In this document: positions 8,178-16,285 of the stretch, in pieces
Position numbering within the stretch: the first letter of the stretch is position 1
Layout of the letters: each line of letters starts with the position of its first letter
Assembly: GCA_040389005.1 (NCBI GenBank)
Contig: JAZKAS010000029.1
Coordinates: 1 to 33,703 of the forward strand
Length of the DNA stretch: 33,703 nucleotides
DNA from: JAGOUN01 sp040389005
GTDB taxonomy: Bacteria; Pseudomonadota; Gammaproteobacteria; JAGOUN01
Reading direction: 5' to 3'
Position numbers and translations under genes: made by a program
The notes under the pieces: model-generated
The model's database searches: none
Told to the model about the DNA's origin: nothing
The model's input: only the letters and a program-made list of their open reading frames with translations

Positions 8178-9131
8178 ATGTACTCTACAATATTGGGCAC
8201 AGGGTCTTATTTACCTGAAAAAATTTTAACAAATCAAGATTTAGAAAAATTTATTGATACCACAGATGAATGGATTACTACTCGCACGGGTATTAAGCAA
8301 AGACATGTCGCTGCAGAGACAGATACAACTGCTGGTCTTGCAATACGAGCGTGTCAGAAAGCCATGGAAAGTGCGAATGTTTCTGCTGAAGAAATCGATA
8401 TGGTGATTGTTGCTACGGCTACTTCGGACGATGCATTTCCAAGTACTGCGTCACGTGTTCAATATGGCTTAGGTCTTAGACACATTGTCGCTTTTGATGT
8501 GTCAGCTGCTTGCGCAGGTTTCAATCATGCGCTCAGTATTGCGGATCAATATATTAAAACGGGTTTTGCCAAAACAGTTATGATTGTCGGCTGTGAAATG
8601 CTAACGCGCGTAATTGATTGGACGGATCGTGCAACCTGTGTTCTTTTTGGTGATGGCGCAGGAGCCGTTATTCTGGGTGCTTCTGATAAACCAGGCGTGC
8701 TTTCAACACATTTACATTGTGATGGCTCCCAACACAGTATTCTTTTCGCCCCCAATACCTTAGTACAAAAAACAGCAGCGTCTTCTTTTGTGCAAATGGA
8801 AGGGCGCGAAGTATTTCGTCATGCAGTCACACGATTAGGCGAACTAGTGGATGAAACGTTAGCCGCCAATAATCTTACTAAAAATGATATCGATTGGCTG
8901 ATTCCCCATCAAGCGAATATTCGCATTATCCAAGCAATGGCAAAAAAATTAGATATGTCAATGGATAAAGTGATTGTAACGGTAGATGATCAAGGCAACA
9001 CATCTGCAGCGTCAATCCCTTTGGCATTAGATATTGCGGTGCGGGATGGACGTGTTAAGCGCGGCGATCTTGTTTTGCTCGAAAGTTTTGGTGGTGGTCT
9101 CGTTTGGGGTTCGGCCCTGATTAGATATTAA
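8178..9131 (+). CDS. fabH: 3-oxoacyl-ACP synthase III FabH
   Basis: Starts fatty-acid synthesis by condensing acetyl-CoA with malonyl-ACP. With ATG 8178 the protein is 317 residues (identical to E. coli FabH) and begins MYSTILGTGSYLPE. The catalytic triad then falls exactly on Cys112 (SAACAGF), His244 (IPHQANIR) and Asn274 (QGNTSAAS), the E. coli numbering. An ATG at 8172 is in frame but directly touches the GAAGGA ribosome site and lies inside plsX; the 8178 start has a 6-nt spacer. It is part of the plsX-fabHDG run. Confidence 0.97.
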   Translation: MYSTILGTGSYLPEKILTNQDLEKFIDTTDEWITTRTGIKQRHVAAETDTTAGLAIRACQKAMESANVSAEEIDMVIVATATSDDAFPSTASRVQYGLGLRHIVAFDVSAACAGFNHALSIADQYIKTGFAKTVMIVGCEMLTRVIDWTDRATCVLFGDGAGAVILGASDKPGVLSTHLHCDGSQHSILFAPNTLVQKTAASSFVQMEGREVFRHAVTRLGELVDETLAANNLTKNDIDWLIPHQANIRIIQAMAKKLDMSMDKVIVTVDDQGNTSAASIPLALDIAVRDGRVKRGDLVLLESFGGGLVWGSALIRY

Positions 9132-9151
9132 CAGTTTTAGGTATGAGTGTT

Positions 9152-10060
9152 ATGAATAATTATGCAGTAGTGTTTCCTGGGCAAGGCTCGCAATCACTCA
9201 ATATGCTTGCGCCTTTTGCAGAATATCAGACAATTGTTGATGATTATTGTCAAAGAGCCTCTAACGTATTGGGTTATGATATTCAGGCACTTATTCAAAA
9301 TGGTCCAGAAGAAAAACTCAATCAAACAGAATACACACAGCCAGCCTTATTAGTTGCAGGCGTGATTGCTTGGGAAATTTACAAAAAAAATAATGCACAA
9401 AAACCAGCTTTTTTTGCGGGACATAGTTTAGGGGAATATACTGCATTAACATGTGCGGGAAGTATTCGTTTTGAAGATGCCGTTGCGCTCGTTCAAGCCC
9501 GCGGACAATATATGCAATCAGCGGTGCCTGTCGGCGTAGGTGCAATGGCCGCAATTGTTGGTTTGGATGACGCCAAAATTCAAGAAGTATGTCAGTCAGT
9601 AGGGAGCATAGAAGATATTGCGCCTGCCAATTTTAACAGTATTGGTCAAGTGGTGATAGCAGGGAAGCGTGAAGCGATTGAAGCAGCGATTATTGAAGCT
9701 AAAAAAGTCGGCGCGAAAATAGCCGTATTATTACCCATGAGCGTGCCATCCCATTGTGATTTAATGCGACCAGCCGCAAATTTATTAAATGAAAAATTAA
9801 ATAGCGTCACATTTAATCCGCCTGAAATTCCAGTGATTAATAATGTCGATGTTATTATTGAAACCTCGCCCGAGCAAATTAAAGCAGCATTAGTCAAACA
9901 ACTGTATTCTCCTGTACGCTGGGTAGAAATCATTCAGCTCATGCGCGCGCAAGGTGTTACGACGATCATAGAATGCGGCCCTGGAAAAGTATTAGCTGGG
10001 CTAATTAAACGTATCGATAAAGAAATCATCCTACAACCATTACTTGAAAATAAGGGCTGA
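9152..10060 (+). CDS. fabD: Malonyl-CoA:ACP transacylase FabD
   Basis: Loads malonyl groups from CoA onto acyl carrier protein for fatty-acid elongation. Motifs are FPGQGSQ at the N-terminus, the nucleophile elbow GHSLGEYTAL, an oxyanion/arginine region AMAAIVG, the catalytic His in VPSHC, and PVRWVE near the C-terminus. Starting at ATG 9152 (MNNYAVVFPGQG) puts the nucleophile at Ser92, the E. coli position. The in-frame ATG at 9143 would add three residues and lies only 1 nt after the AGG, so 9152 is preferred (302 residues). It begins 20 bp after fabH and ends 1 bp before fabG. Confidence 0.96.
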   Translation: MNNYAVVFPGQGSQSLNMLAPFAEYQTIVDDYCQRASNVLGYDIQALIQNGPEEKLNQTEYTQPALLVAGVIAWEIYKKNNAQKPAFFAGHSLGEYTALTCAGSIRFEDAVALVQARGQYMQSAVPVGVGAMAAIVGLDDAKIQEVCQSVGSIEDIAPANFNSIGQVVIAGKREAIEAAIIEAKKVGAKIAVLLPMSVPSHCDLMRPAANLLNEKLNSVTFNPPEIPVINNVDVIIETSPEQIKAALVKQLYSPVRWVEIIQLMRAQGVTTIIECGPGKVLAGLIKRIDKEIILQPLLENKG

Positions 10061-10061
10061 T

Positions 10062-10802
10062 ATGTCAAACAATAAAATCGCATTAGTAACAGGCGCAAGC
10101 CGAGGCATTGGAAAAGCTATTGCCTTAGCACTTGCAAAATCAGGTGCGACAGTCATTGGTACGGCCACCTCCGCTGCAGGTGCTGAAGAAATTTCAAATT
10201 ATTTAAAAGAAATTCATGCACAAGGTGTTGGCATGCGTTTAGATATTAAAGATTTTGCCTCGATTCCCATTTTTATATCAGAAGTGACAGAAAAATTTGG
10301 CGCACCGACTATTTTAATTAATAATGCTGCAATCACACGGGATAATTTATTGATTCGCATGAAAGATGAAGAGTGGAATGATGTGATTAATGTCAATCTT
10401 TCGGCCGCTTACCAACTAAATAAAGCTTGTATTAAAGCAATGATGAAAGCACGCTGGGGCAGAATTGTAACCATCGGCTCTATCGTAGGCACCGCTGGCA
10501 ATCCAGGACAAGCTAATTATTGCGCTGCAAAAGCAGGTGTTATCGGCATGACCAAATCGATTGCGCTAGAGCTTGCGAGCCGCGGTATTACCGCGAATGT
10601 CGTGTCACCAGGGTTTATTGATACGGACATGACCAGAAGCTTGAGCGAAGAGCAAAGAAGTGCATTGCTTAAACAAATTCCTATGGGTACCATTGGCAAT
10701 CCAGACGATATTGCGCATGCAGTACTTTTTCTAGTTTCTGATCACGCAGGGTATATCACTGGTCAAACATTGCACGTCAATGGCGGATTGTATTTGGATT
10801 GA
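10062..10802 (+). CDS. fabG: 3-oxoacyl-ACP reductase FabG
   Basis: NADPH-dependent reductase of the elongation cycle, short-chain dehydrogenase family. It shows the TGASRGIGKAIA nucleotide-binding loop, NNAA, and the catalytic triad Ser140 (TIGSIVG), Tyr153 and Lys157 (NYCAAKAG), ending in GGLYLD. The ATG at 10062 follows AAGGG with a 5-nt spacer and gives MSNNKIALVTGASRG, 246 residues (E. coli 244). An upstream in-frame TTG at 10044 inside fabD was rejected. The next gene, acpP, follows after 83 bp, a longer gap than between the preceding genes. Confidence 0.97.
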   Translation: MSNNKIALVTGASRGIGKAIALALAKSGATVIGTATSAAGAEEISNYLKEIHAQGVGMRLDIKDFASIPIFISEVTEKFGAPTILINNAAITRDNLLIRMKDEEWNDVINVNLSAAYQLNKACIKAMMKARWGRIVTIGSIVGTAGNPGQANYCAAKAGVIGMTKSIALELASRGITANVVSPGFIDTDMTRSLSEEQRSALLKQIPMGTIGNPDDIAHAVLFLVSDHAGYITGQTLHVNGGLYLD

Positions 10803-10885
10803 AAACTTGTGCATATTTGAATAAACTACGGGACCAATGAATATCATTGTGTAGATTTTAAATTTTAAACCAAAGAGGATGTAAG

Positions 10886-11125
10886 ATGAGTACGATTCAA
10901 GAACGCGTAAAAAAGATTATCGTTGAGCAACTAGGTGTTAAAGAAGAAGCTGTGACTGAAAATGCCTCATTTGTTGACGATTTAGGCGCGGATTCTTTAG
11001 ATACCGTTGAACTTGTAATGGCGCTTGAAGAAGAATTCGGCGTTGAAATTCCAGATAGCGAAGCTGAAAATATTCGTACAGTTAAGCAAGCATTTGAATA
11101 TATCAATAAACATCAAAGCGCATAA
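10886..11125 (+). CDS. acpP: Acyl carrier protein
   Basis: 79-residue acidic helical carrier that holds growing acyl chains on a 4'-phosphopantetheine arm. The attachment site is Ser37 in GADSLDTVELV, the same position as in E. coli. A strong AAGAGGATG-type ribosome site precedes the ATG, suiting a highly expressed protein. The 83-bp spacer after fabG may hold an additional promoter, but I could not identify a good -35/-10 pair. A GC-rich repeat separates it from fabF. Confidence 0.98.
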   Translation: MSTIQERVKKIIVEQLGVKEEAVTENASFVDDLGADSLDTVELVMALEEEFGVEIPDSEAENIRTVKQAFEYINKHQSA

Positions 11126-11133
11126 ATAACGCT

Positions 11134-11176
11134 GTAGGGGCGCCCCCTGTGGCTGCCCGCGCCCCCTGCCGCCCGG
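11134..11176. repeat. GC-rich repeat-like insert in the acpP-fabF spacer
   Basis: A 43-bp block that is about 80% G+C inside an AT-rich region. It contains the perfect palindrome GGGGCGCCCC (11137-11146) and two related runs, CGCCCCCTG (11141-11149) and GCGCCCCCTGCCG (11159-11171). The abrupt composition change and internal repetition look like a REP-type dispersed sequence. No copies are visible elsewhere in this window, so the dispersed nature is inference. It lies in the transcribed spacer of the fab operon, 32 bp before the fabF start. Confidence 0.5.
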
Positions 11177-11207
11177 AGTTGTTAATTTATCCAAGAGGTT
11201 AAATATT

Positions 11208-12437
11208 TTGGAAAGAAGAAGAGTCGTAGTCACGGGGATGGGAATGCTTTCCCCTGTCGGCTTAAATGTTGCAGATACATGGAAAGCAGTTGTTGGCGGA
11301 AAGAGTGGCATTACAAAAATTCAACATTTTGATGCCGCTGCTTTTTCGACACAAATTTGCGGAACCGTAAATGGTTTTAATTGTGATCACATTATTCCAT
11401 TGAAAGATCAGAAAAAAATGGACTTATTTATTCAGTATNNNNNNNNNNCGGTGCGTGATTCTGGTCTTGAAATTACTGAAAATAACGCCAATCGTATTGG
11501 TGTTTCAGTGGGTTCCGGCATTGGTGGCTTACCCTTGATTCAGAAAAACAATCGAGCGCTTTTAGAAGGCGGACCTCGAAAGATTTCTCCTTTTTTTATA
11601 CCCTCCATCATTATTAATATGGCGTCTGGTCAAATATCCATGCAATTTGGCGTTAAAGGTCCTAATTTAGCGACCGTGACGGCTTGTACAACGGGGACGC
11701 ATAATATTGGATTGGCAGGACGTACCATTCAATACGGTGATGCCGATGTGATGATCTGCGGTGGTGCAGAGATGGCTAGCTACGAGTTAGGTATTGGCGG
11801 TTTTGCAGCGATGCGAGCTCTGTCAACACGCAACGATGATCCTGAGCGTGCGAGTCGCCCTTGGGACAAAGATCGTGATGGGTTTGTATTGGCCGATGGG
11901 GCGGGTGTTCTCGTATTGGAAGAATATGAACACGCTAAAAAACGCGGCGCGAAAATTTATGCAGAGCTCATTGGTTTTGGCATGAGTGCTGACGCTTATC
12001 ATATGACCACGCCGCAAGAAGATGGCGGTGGAGCGGCTTCTTGTATGTTAAATACACTGCAAGATGCTAAAATTAATGTAGAGCAAATTGATTATATCAA
12101 TGCGCATGGTACGTCAACACCAGTGGGTGATGAAATTGAAATTCGCGGCATTAAAAAAGCGTTAGGTGCTTATGCTGATAAAGTCGCGGTGAGTTCAACC
12201 AAGTCAATGACGGGTCATTTATTGGGAGCATCTGGTGCTGTTGAAGCCATTTTCTCTATTTTAGCGATTCGTGATAATGTGGCGCCACCTACAATCAATC
12301 TTGATAATCCTAGCGAAGGATGTGACATCAATCTTGTGCCTCATCATGCTCAAGAAAGAAAAATTGATATTGCCCTTTCAAATTCGTTTGGCTTTGGTGG
12401 AACGAATGGTAGTTTGATCTTTTCAAGATTACGATAA
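11208..12437 (+). CDS. fabF: 3-oxoacyl-ACP synthase II FabF (contains an assembly gap)
   Basis: Elongation condensing enzyme. The start is TTG at 11208 with AAGAGG 9 nt upstream, giving MERRRVVVTGMGMLSPVG, colinear with E. coli FabF. The catalytic residues are Cys in TACTTGTHN (160 as counted), His in NAHGTSTPVGD (300) and His in SMTGHLLGASG (337). Each is exactly four lower than in E. coli (164/304/341 counting Met), and the total, 409, is four short of 413. All of the difference falls in the 10-N gap at 11439-11448, so the true gap is about 22 bases and the gene is intact. pabC, normally next, is absent; mltG starts 9 bp downstream. Confidence 0.96.
   Translation: MERRRVVVTGMGMLSPVGLNVADTWKAVVGGKSGITKIQHFDAAAFSTQICGTVNGFNCDHIIPLKDQKKMDLFIQYXXXXVRDSGLEITENNANRIGVSVGSGIGGLPLIQKNNRALLEGGPRKISPFFIPSIIINMASGQISMQFGVKGPNLATVTACTTGTHNIGLAGRTIQYGDADVMICGGAEMASYELGIGGFAAMRALSTRNDDPERASRPWDKDRDGFVLADGAGVLVLEEYEHAKKRGAKIYAELIGFGMSADAYHMTTPQEDGGGAASCMLNTLQDAKINVEQIDYINAHGTSTPVGDEIEIRGIKKALGAYADKVAVSSTKSMTGHLLGASGAVEAIFSILAIRDNVAPPTINLDNPSEGCDINLVPHHAQERKIDIALSNSFGFGGTNGSLIFSRLR
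11439..11448. other. Assembly gap (10 N) inside fabF
   Basis: Fixed-size placeholder. Comparison of catalytic-residue spacing with E. coli FabF indicates 12 bases more are missing than shown (about 22 in total), which keeps the reading frame. Confidence 0.95.
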
Positions 12438-12446
12438 TGACCGCCA

Positions 12447-13472
12447 ATGAATAAACCGAATACAGATTTATTACACGCAATAAGTCTGTATTTTCTTGCT
12501 ATTTTGTCCGTTTTTATTATTTATCTTAATTTTCCTTTTATTTTTCAAAAAAATAACACCTGCATTTTTATTCACAAACAAGAAAGTTTTAATGAATTTA
12601 CAAACGATGCCGTAAAAAACACACGCTATGTCACGCCTATTGTCATTAAAATTTATTCAAAATTTTCGCATTTAGATCGTCATTTAGAAGCGGGTGAATA
12701 TTGTTTTTCTGATCACGATTCTATTATCTCGATGATGAAGAAAATTGGGCGTGCCGGCCGAGAAGTGCATAAATTTACGTTAGTCGATGGCTGGACGTAT
12801 GAAGAAATGGTTCGACATTTAATGCTTGCACCGTCGTTAAGCGATATCGAAATACTTAACAATCAAAACGCAATTTCAGACATATTAAAATTATCTGAAA
12901 AAAATCTGGAAGGGCAGTTTTATCCGGATACTTATTATTATGCTTATCCTGATACTGCGCTTAAAATATTGCAACAAGCGCACAACCTGATGGAGCAAAG
13001 AGTTCAAGCACTTTATAAAGAACCACAAGCACATGGTTTTTATAAAAATTCGTATGAATTATTAATTGCTGCGTCAATTATTCAAAAAGAATCAAATGAC
13101 CCTATGGATCAAATGTTCGTCGCCAGCGTTCTCGTTAATCGCATGAAACAACATATGAAATTACAAATGGATCCCACCGTTATTTACGGGCTTGCAGATC
13201 GCCATTTGTTATTAACGAAACAAGATTTAAAATTTAATTCACCATATAATACGTATTTAAATAAAGGGTTGCCGCCAACACCCATTTGCATGCCCGGTGA
13301 AACAGCCTTATTTGCCGCTGCACACCCCAAAGATTCAAGTTATATTTATTATGTTTCAAAGAAAAATGGTACGCATCAATTTTCAGAAACGCTTGCAGAA
13401 CAAACAAAAGCGATTAATCAATACTTGTTGAATCAACGCACTGAGGAAAAGCCTGATGAACGCGATGACTAA
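12447..13472 (+). CDS. mltG: Endolytic murein transglycosylase MltG (YceG)
   Basis: Membrane-bound enzyme that cleaves nascent glycan strands and sets their length. An N-terminal membrane anchor spans about 8-33. The YceG core follows, with LEGQFYPDTYYY, the catalytic glutamate at 215 in AASIIQKES (E. coli Glu218), then VNRMKQHMKLQMDPTVIYG and SPYNTYLNKGLPPTPI. The 341-residue length is normal. No clear Shine-Dalgarno precedes the ATG, which is 9 bp after fabF, so translation may be coupled. It overlaps tmk by 17 bp, as expected for this operon. Confidence 0.94.
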   Translation: MNKPNTDLLHAISLYFLAILSVFIIYLNFPFIFQKNNTCIFIHKQESFNEFTNDAVKNTRYVTPIVIKIYSKFSHLDRHLEAGEYCFSDHDSIISMMKKIGRAGREVHKFTLVDGWTYEEMVRHLMLAPSLSDIEILNNQNAISDILKLSEKNLEGQFYPDTYYYAYPDTALKILQQAHNLMEQRVQALYKEPQAHGFYKNSYELLIAASIIQKESNDPMDQMFVASVLVNRMKQHMKLQMDPTVIYGLADRHLLLTKQDLKFNSPYNTYLNKGLPPTPICMPGETALFAAAHPKDSSYIYYVSKKNGTHQFSETLAEQTKAINQYLLNQRTEEKPDERDD

Positions 13473-14106
13473 GAAAGGCGTCTTTATTTCTATAGAAGGC
13501 GGCGAAGGCACTGGAAAATCGACACTTTGTCAGTTCATTAAACAATATCTAGCTTCTTATGAGATACCGGTTTTATTGACCCGAGAACCTGGCGGTACTC
13601 AATTTGCAGAAGATATTCGGCAGTTATTATTGAAACATCATAATGAACCGGTTTCTTCTAAAACTGAAACGCTGTTAATGTTTGCCAGTCGAATTCAACA
13701 TGTCGAAAATAAAATTCTGCCTGCACTTCACGCAGGCGAATGGGTCATCTCAGATCGTTTTTTTGATGCGAGTTTTGCCTATCAAGCCGCGGGTCGTGGA
13801 ATAGGTTATGACGATATTGATACAATTAGACAATGGAGTATCGGTGATTTTGAGCCTGATTGTACATTTTTATTAGATGCGCCGCTGGAAGTCAGTTCGC
13901 AGCGATTAAAGAGTCGCTCGCATCTTGATCGCATAGAAACAGAAGAAACACAATTTTTTGAGCGCGTTCGAGCGATGTATTTAGAACTTGCTAAAAAATT
14001 TCAACATCGTTATACCGTGATAGATTCTTCTTTTCCAAAAGAAGACGTGCAAATGCGAGCAAGTTATAAGCTTGATCAATTAATAAGAGAATGGAAAGAT
14101 GGCTAA
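13456..14106 (+). CDS. tmk: Thymidylate kinase
   Basis: Phosphorylates dTMP to dTDP. The P-loop is EGGEGTGKST, followed by the TREPGGT segment, the DRFFDASFAYQAAGRG active-site stretch and a LID region with SRSHLDRIETE. The 216-residue length is typical. ATG 13456 has GAGG 9 nt upstream; the next in-frame ATG (13465) would be 18 nt away and is less likely. It overlaps mltG at its start and holB at its end (8 bp), so the mltG-tmk-holB trio is translationally linked. Confidence 0.96.
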   Translation: MNAMTKKGVFISIEGGEGTGKSTLCQFIKQYLASYEIPVLLTREPGGTQFAEDIRQLLLKHHNEPVSSKTETLLMFASRIQHVENKILPALHAGEWVISDRFFDASFAYQAAGRGIGYDDIDTIRQWSIGDFEPDCTFLLDAPLEVSSQRLKSRSHLDRIETEETQFFERVRAMYLELAKKFQHRYTVIDSSFPKEDVQMRASYKLDQLIREWKDG

Positions 14107-15019
14107 TATTTTCCCTTGGTGTGAAAGTACATGGGCAAAGCTGCTGTCTTCGATGACAAAAAACCGCTTTCCTCATGCGCTTTTATTTTATGGTAATGAT
14201 GGTTTAGGTAAAGCAGAATTAGCATTGCAATTAGCGGAATATTTATTATGTTCTGATCCTCATAAAAATAAACTTGCGTGTAGAGTTTGCAAAGATTGCG
14301 TATTATTTTCAGCAAAAACACACGGTGATTTTTATCATATAACGCCTGAAGGTGATAGCAAAAGTATCGGCGTTGATCAAATAAGGGCGTTAAAAACAGC
14401 GGCGCATCAAAAACCACAACGAAGTAAGAATAAAGTTTTTATTATGCCGCGCGCAGATAAAATGACAATTGCCGCCTCAAATGCACTTTTGAAAATCCTT
14501 GAAGAGCCACCGGGTGATAGTATTTTTATTTTAACCAGTGAAAGAAAAAATTTTTTATCGCCGACCATTTTAAGTCGTTGCCATCATTATGGGTTTTCTT
14601 CAACATCTTCAGAAAAAACAGCACAATGGCTATTAGAAAATACTGGAAATACGTTTTCTAAAGAAATAATAAAAGAGGCTTTATTGTGGTCATTAGGGGC
14701 GCCATTACTGGCAAAACAATTATTGCAAGATAACGTTGTGGCGGATTATCAATCTTATGTGGCGCCTTTACTTGCATTTTTTGCAGGAAAAACATCGTTG
14801 TTTTCATTATCAAAAGCGTGGCAAGGAAAATCATTGCCAGCTATTTTGTATGTTTCACAAGTTGCTTGTTATTATCTCTTGAAAGGGGAATGGGGTGAAG
14901 ATTTTAACAAACGTATTATTTATCAGTGGGTCAAAAAAATAGCTGAAATTAAAAAACTACTTTCGACTCATATTGCTTTGAATGACGGGTTGATGTTAGA
15001 AGCTCTTTTAGCTTCGTAA
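14099..15019 (+). CDS. holB: DNA polymerase III subunit delta'
   Basis: Clamp-loader subunit. Visible are the N-terminal HALLFYGNDGLGK nucleotide-fold region (a degenerate P-loop, as expected for delta'), the zinc module with Cys51, Cys61, Cys64 and Cys67, the NALLKILEEPP segment and the SRC motif in LSRCHHYGF (arginine finger that acts on the neighbouring clamp-loader subunit). The C-terminal third is helical and diverged. At 306 residues it is slightly shorter than E. coli (334). It is the last gene of the rpmF-holB block and converges on nrdB with a 32-bp gap; no hairpin terminator is evident there. Confidence 0.93.
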   Translation: MANIFPWCESTWAKLLSSMTKNRFPHALLFYGNDGLGKAELALQLAEYLLCSDPHKNKLACRVCKDCVLFSAKTHGDFYHITPEGDSKSIGVDQIRALKTAAHQKPQRSKNKVFIMPRADKMTIAASNALLKILEEPPGDSIFILTSERKNFLSPTILSRCHHYGFSSTSSEKTAQWLLENTGNTFSKEIIKEALLWSLGAPLLAKQLLQDNVVADYQSYVAPLLAFFAGKTSLFSLSKAWQGKSLPAILYVSQVACYYLLKGEWGEDFNKRIIYQWVKKIAEIKKLLSTHIALNDGLMLEALLAS

Positions 15020-15051
15020 GCACTTGTTCCCGTCATTACTACTAGTTCTCG

Positions 15052-16125
15052 TTAATCATCCCAGCTCAGTGTGCCGCCTGTTTGATATTCTGTGACGCGC
15101 GTCTCAAAGAAATTTTTCTCTTTCTTTAAATCCATAATTTCACTCATCCAAGGAAATGGATTGGTTGCGCCTGGATATAACTCTTTTAAGCCAATTTGAA
15201 TGCAGCGTCGATTCGCGATAAATTGAATATAGTCTTTGAAAATAGGCGCGTTCAATCCAAGAATTCCACGTGGCATAGTTTCTTCAGCGTAACGGTGTTC
15301 AAGCTGCGTTGCCTCATGAATCATTTGACGTAATTCATCTTGTAGCGCTTGCGTCCAAAGATGTGGATTTTCAATTTTGATTTGATTAATTAAATCAATA
15401 CCAAAATTAAGATGCATGGATTCATCACGCATAATATATTGAATTTGTTCTGAAGACCCCATCATTTTATTGCGACGGCCAAATGTGAGCATTTGTACAA
15501 AGCCGACATAAAAGAAAATGCCTTCAAAAATAACATAAAACGCAATTAAGTCGCGTAATAATCGTTGATCGGTTTCAGGTGTGCCTGTGTGAAAATTAGG
15601 ATCTGCAAGACCTTGTGTAAAGGGCAGGGACCATGCGGCCTTATCATGAATTGATGGAACTTCACGATACATATTAAATACTTCGCCTTCATCAAGCCCA
15701 AGCGATTGAATAATATGCGTATAACTGTGCGTGTGTAATGCTTCTTCAAAGGCTTGTCGTAATAAATATTGACGACATTCTGGATTAGTAATATGTCGAT
15801 AAACTGCTAAGACTAAATTATTGGCGACGAGTGAATCGGCAGTAGAAAAAAATCCAATCGCGCGCATAAAGATAAGTCGTTCATCAGCGCTAAGTCCATG
15901 CGGATCTTTCCACATTGCAATATCGGCAGCCATATTGATTTCTTGCGGCATCCAATGATTAGCGCATGCGTTTAAATATTTTTGCCACGCCCAATCGTAT
16001 TTTAAGGGAAATAATTGATTGAGATCCGCGCGACAATTAATAATGCGTTTTTCATCGACTTGAATTCGCCGCGCGCCCATTTCTAATTCTTCTAGGCCAG
16101 TTAAGCCACTATGTTTTATCGTCAT
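15052..16125 (-). CDS. nrdB: Ribonucleoside-diphosphate reductase beta subunit, class Ia type
   Basis: Carries the diiron-tyrosyl radical cofactor that starts NDP reduction in NrdA. Metal ligands and the radical site can be read: Asp97 in FSTADSLVANN, Glu128/His131 in EEALHTHSY, the radical tyrosine Tyr135 (E-x2-H-x3-Y spacing), a later Glu in YVIFEGIFFY, and MRDESMHLNFG with the last Glu and His. The radical residue is Tyr, not Phe, so this is not the Chlamydia-type Mn/Fe class Ic. The C-terminus GGTLSWDD would dock to NrdA. AATAGGAAAA is the ribosome site. It follows nrdA after a 160-bp spacer containing a palindromic repeat. Confidence 0.96.
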   Translation of the reverse strand: MTIKHSGLTGLEELEMGARRIQVDEKRIINCRADLNQLFPLKYDWAWQKYLNACANHWMPQEINMAADIAMWKDPHGLSADERLIFMRAIGFFSTADSLVANNLVLAVYRHITNPECRQYLLRQAFEEALHTHSYTHIIQSLGLDEGEVFNMYREVPSIHDKAAWSLPFTQGLADPNFHTGTPETDQRLLRDLIAFYVIFEGIFFYVGFVQMLTFGRRNKMMGSSEQIQYIMRDESMHLNFGIDLINQIKIENPHLWTQALQDELRQMIHEATQLEHRYAEETMPRGILGLNAPIFKDYIQFIANRRCIQIGLKELYPGATNPFPWMSEIMDLKKEKNFFETRVTEYQTGGTLSWDD

Positions 16126-16150
16126 TATATTTTTCCTATTTATTTATTAG

Positions 16151-16277
16151 AGTTCTTTCCAAACCCGTGTTGCCGTGATTGCGAGTACTCGAAGCAATCC
16201 ATCTTATTTCTGTTTTTTCGGATAGATCGCCCGCTGCGCTCGCAATGACGTCCCTTGCGGGACGTTTGGAAAGAGCT
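16151..16277. repeat. Palindromic MITE-like repeat inside the nrdA-nrdB spacer
   Basis: About 127 bp bounded by inverted ends: AGTTCTTTCCAAAC (16151-16164) and GTTTGGAAAGAGCT (16264-16277) match at 13 of 14 positions. Inside, GATTGCGAG...CGAAGCAATCC (16177-16200) and CGCTCGCAATGACG (16237-16250) resemble the 'CATTGCGAG...GAAGCAATC' type of dispersed palindrome seen in many proteobacterial genomes. A short hairpin, GTCCC-TTGC-GGGAC, lies at 16250-16262. No coding potential is apparent. The element fills most of the spacer and would form a long hairpin in the nrdAB transcript. Confidence 0.72.
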
Positions 16278-16285
16278 TTATTTAC

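Noticed and set aside
10997..11311. 104-codon minus-strand frame across acpP, the GC-rich block and fabF
   Set aside because: Antisense to two conserved genes, with no ribosome site or recognisable protein.
15546..15749. Possible class Ic (Mn/Fe, Phe radical site) ribonucleotide reductase because of general similarity to the Chlamydia-type R2
   Set aside because: The radical position is Tyr135 in EEALHTHSY, so it is a tyrosyl-radical enzyme.
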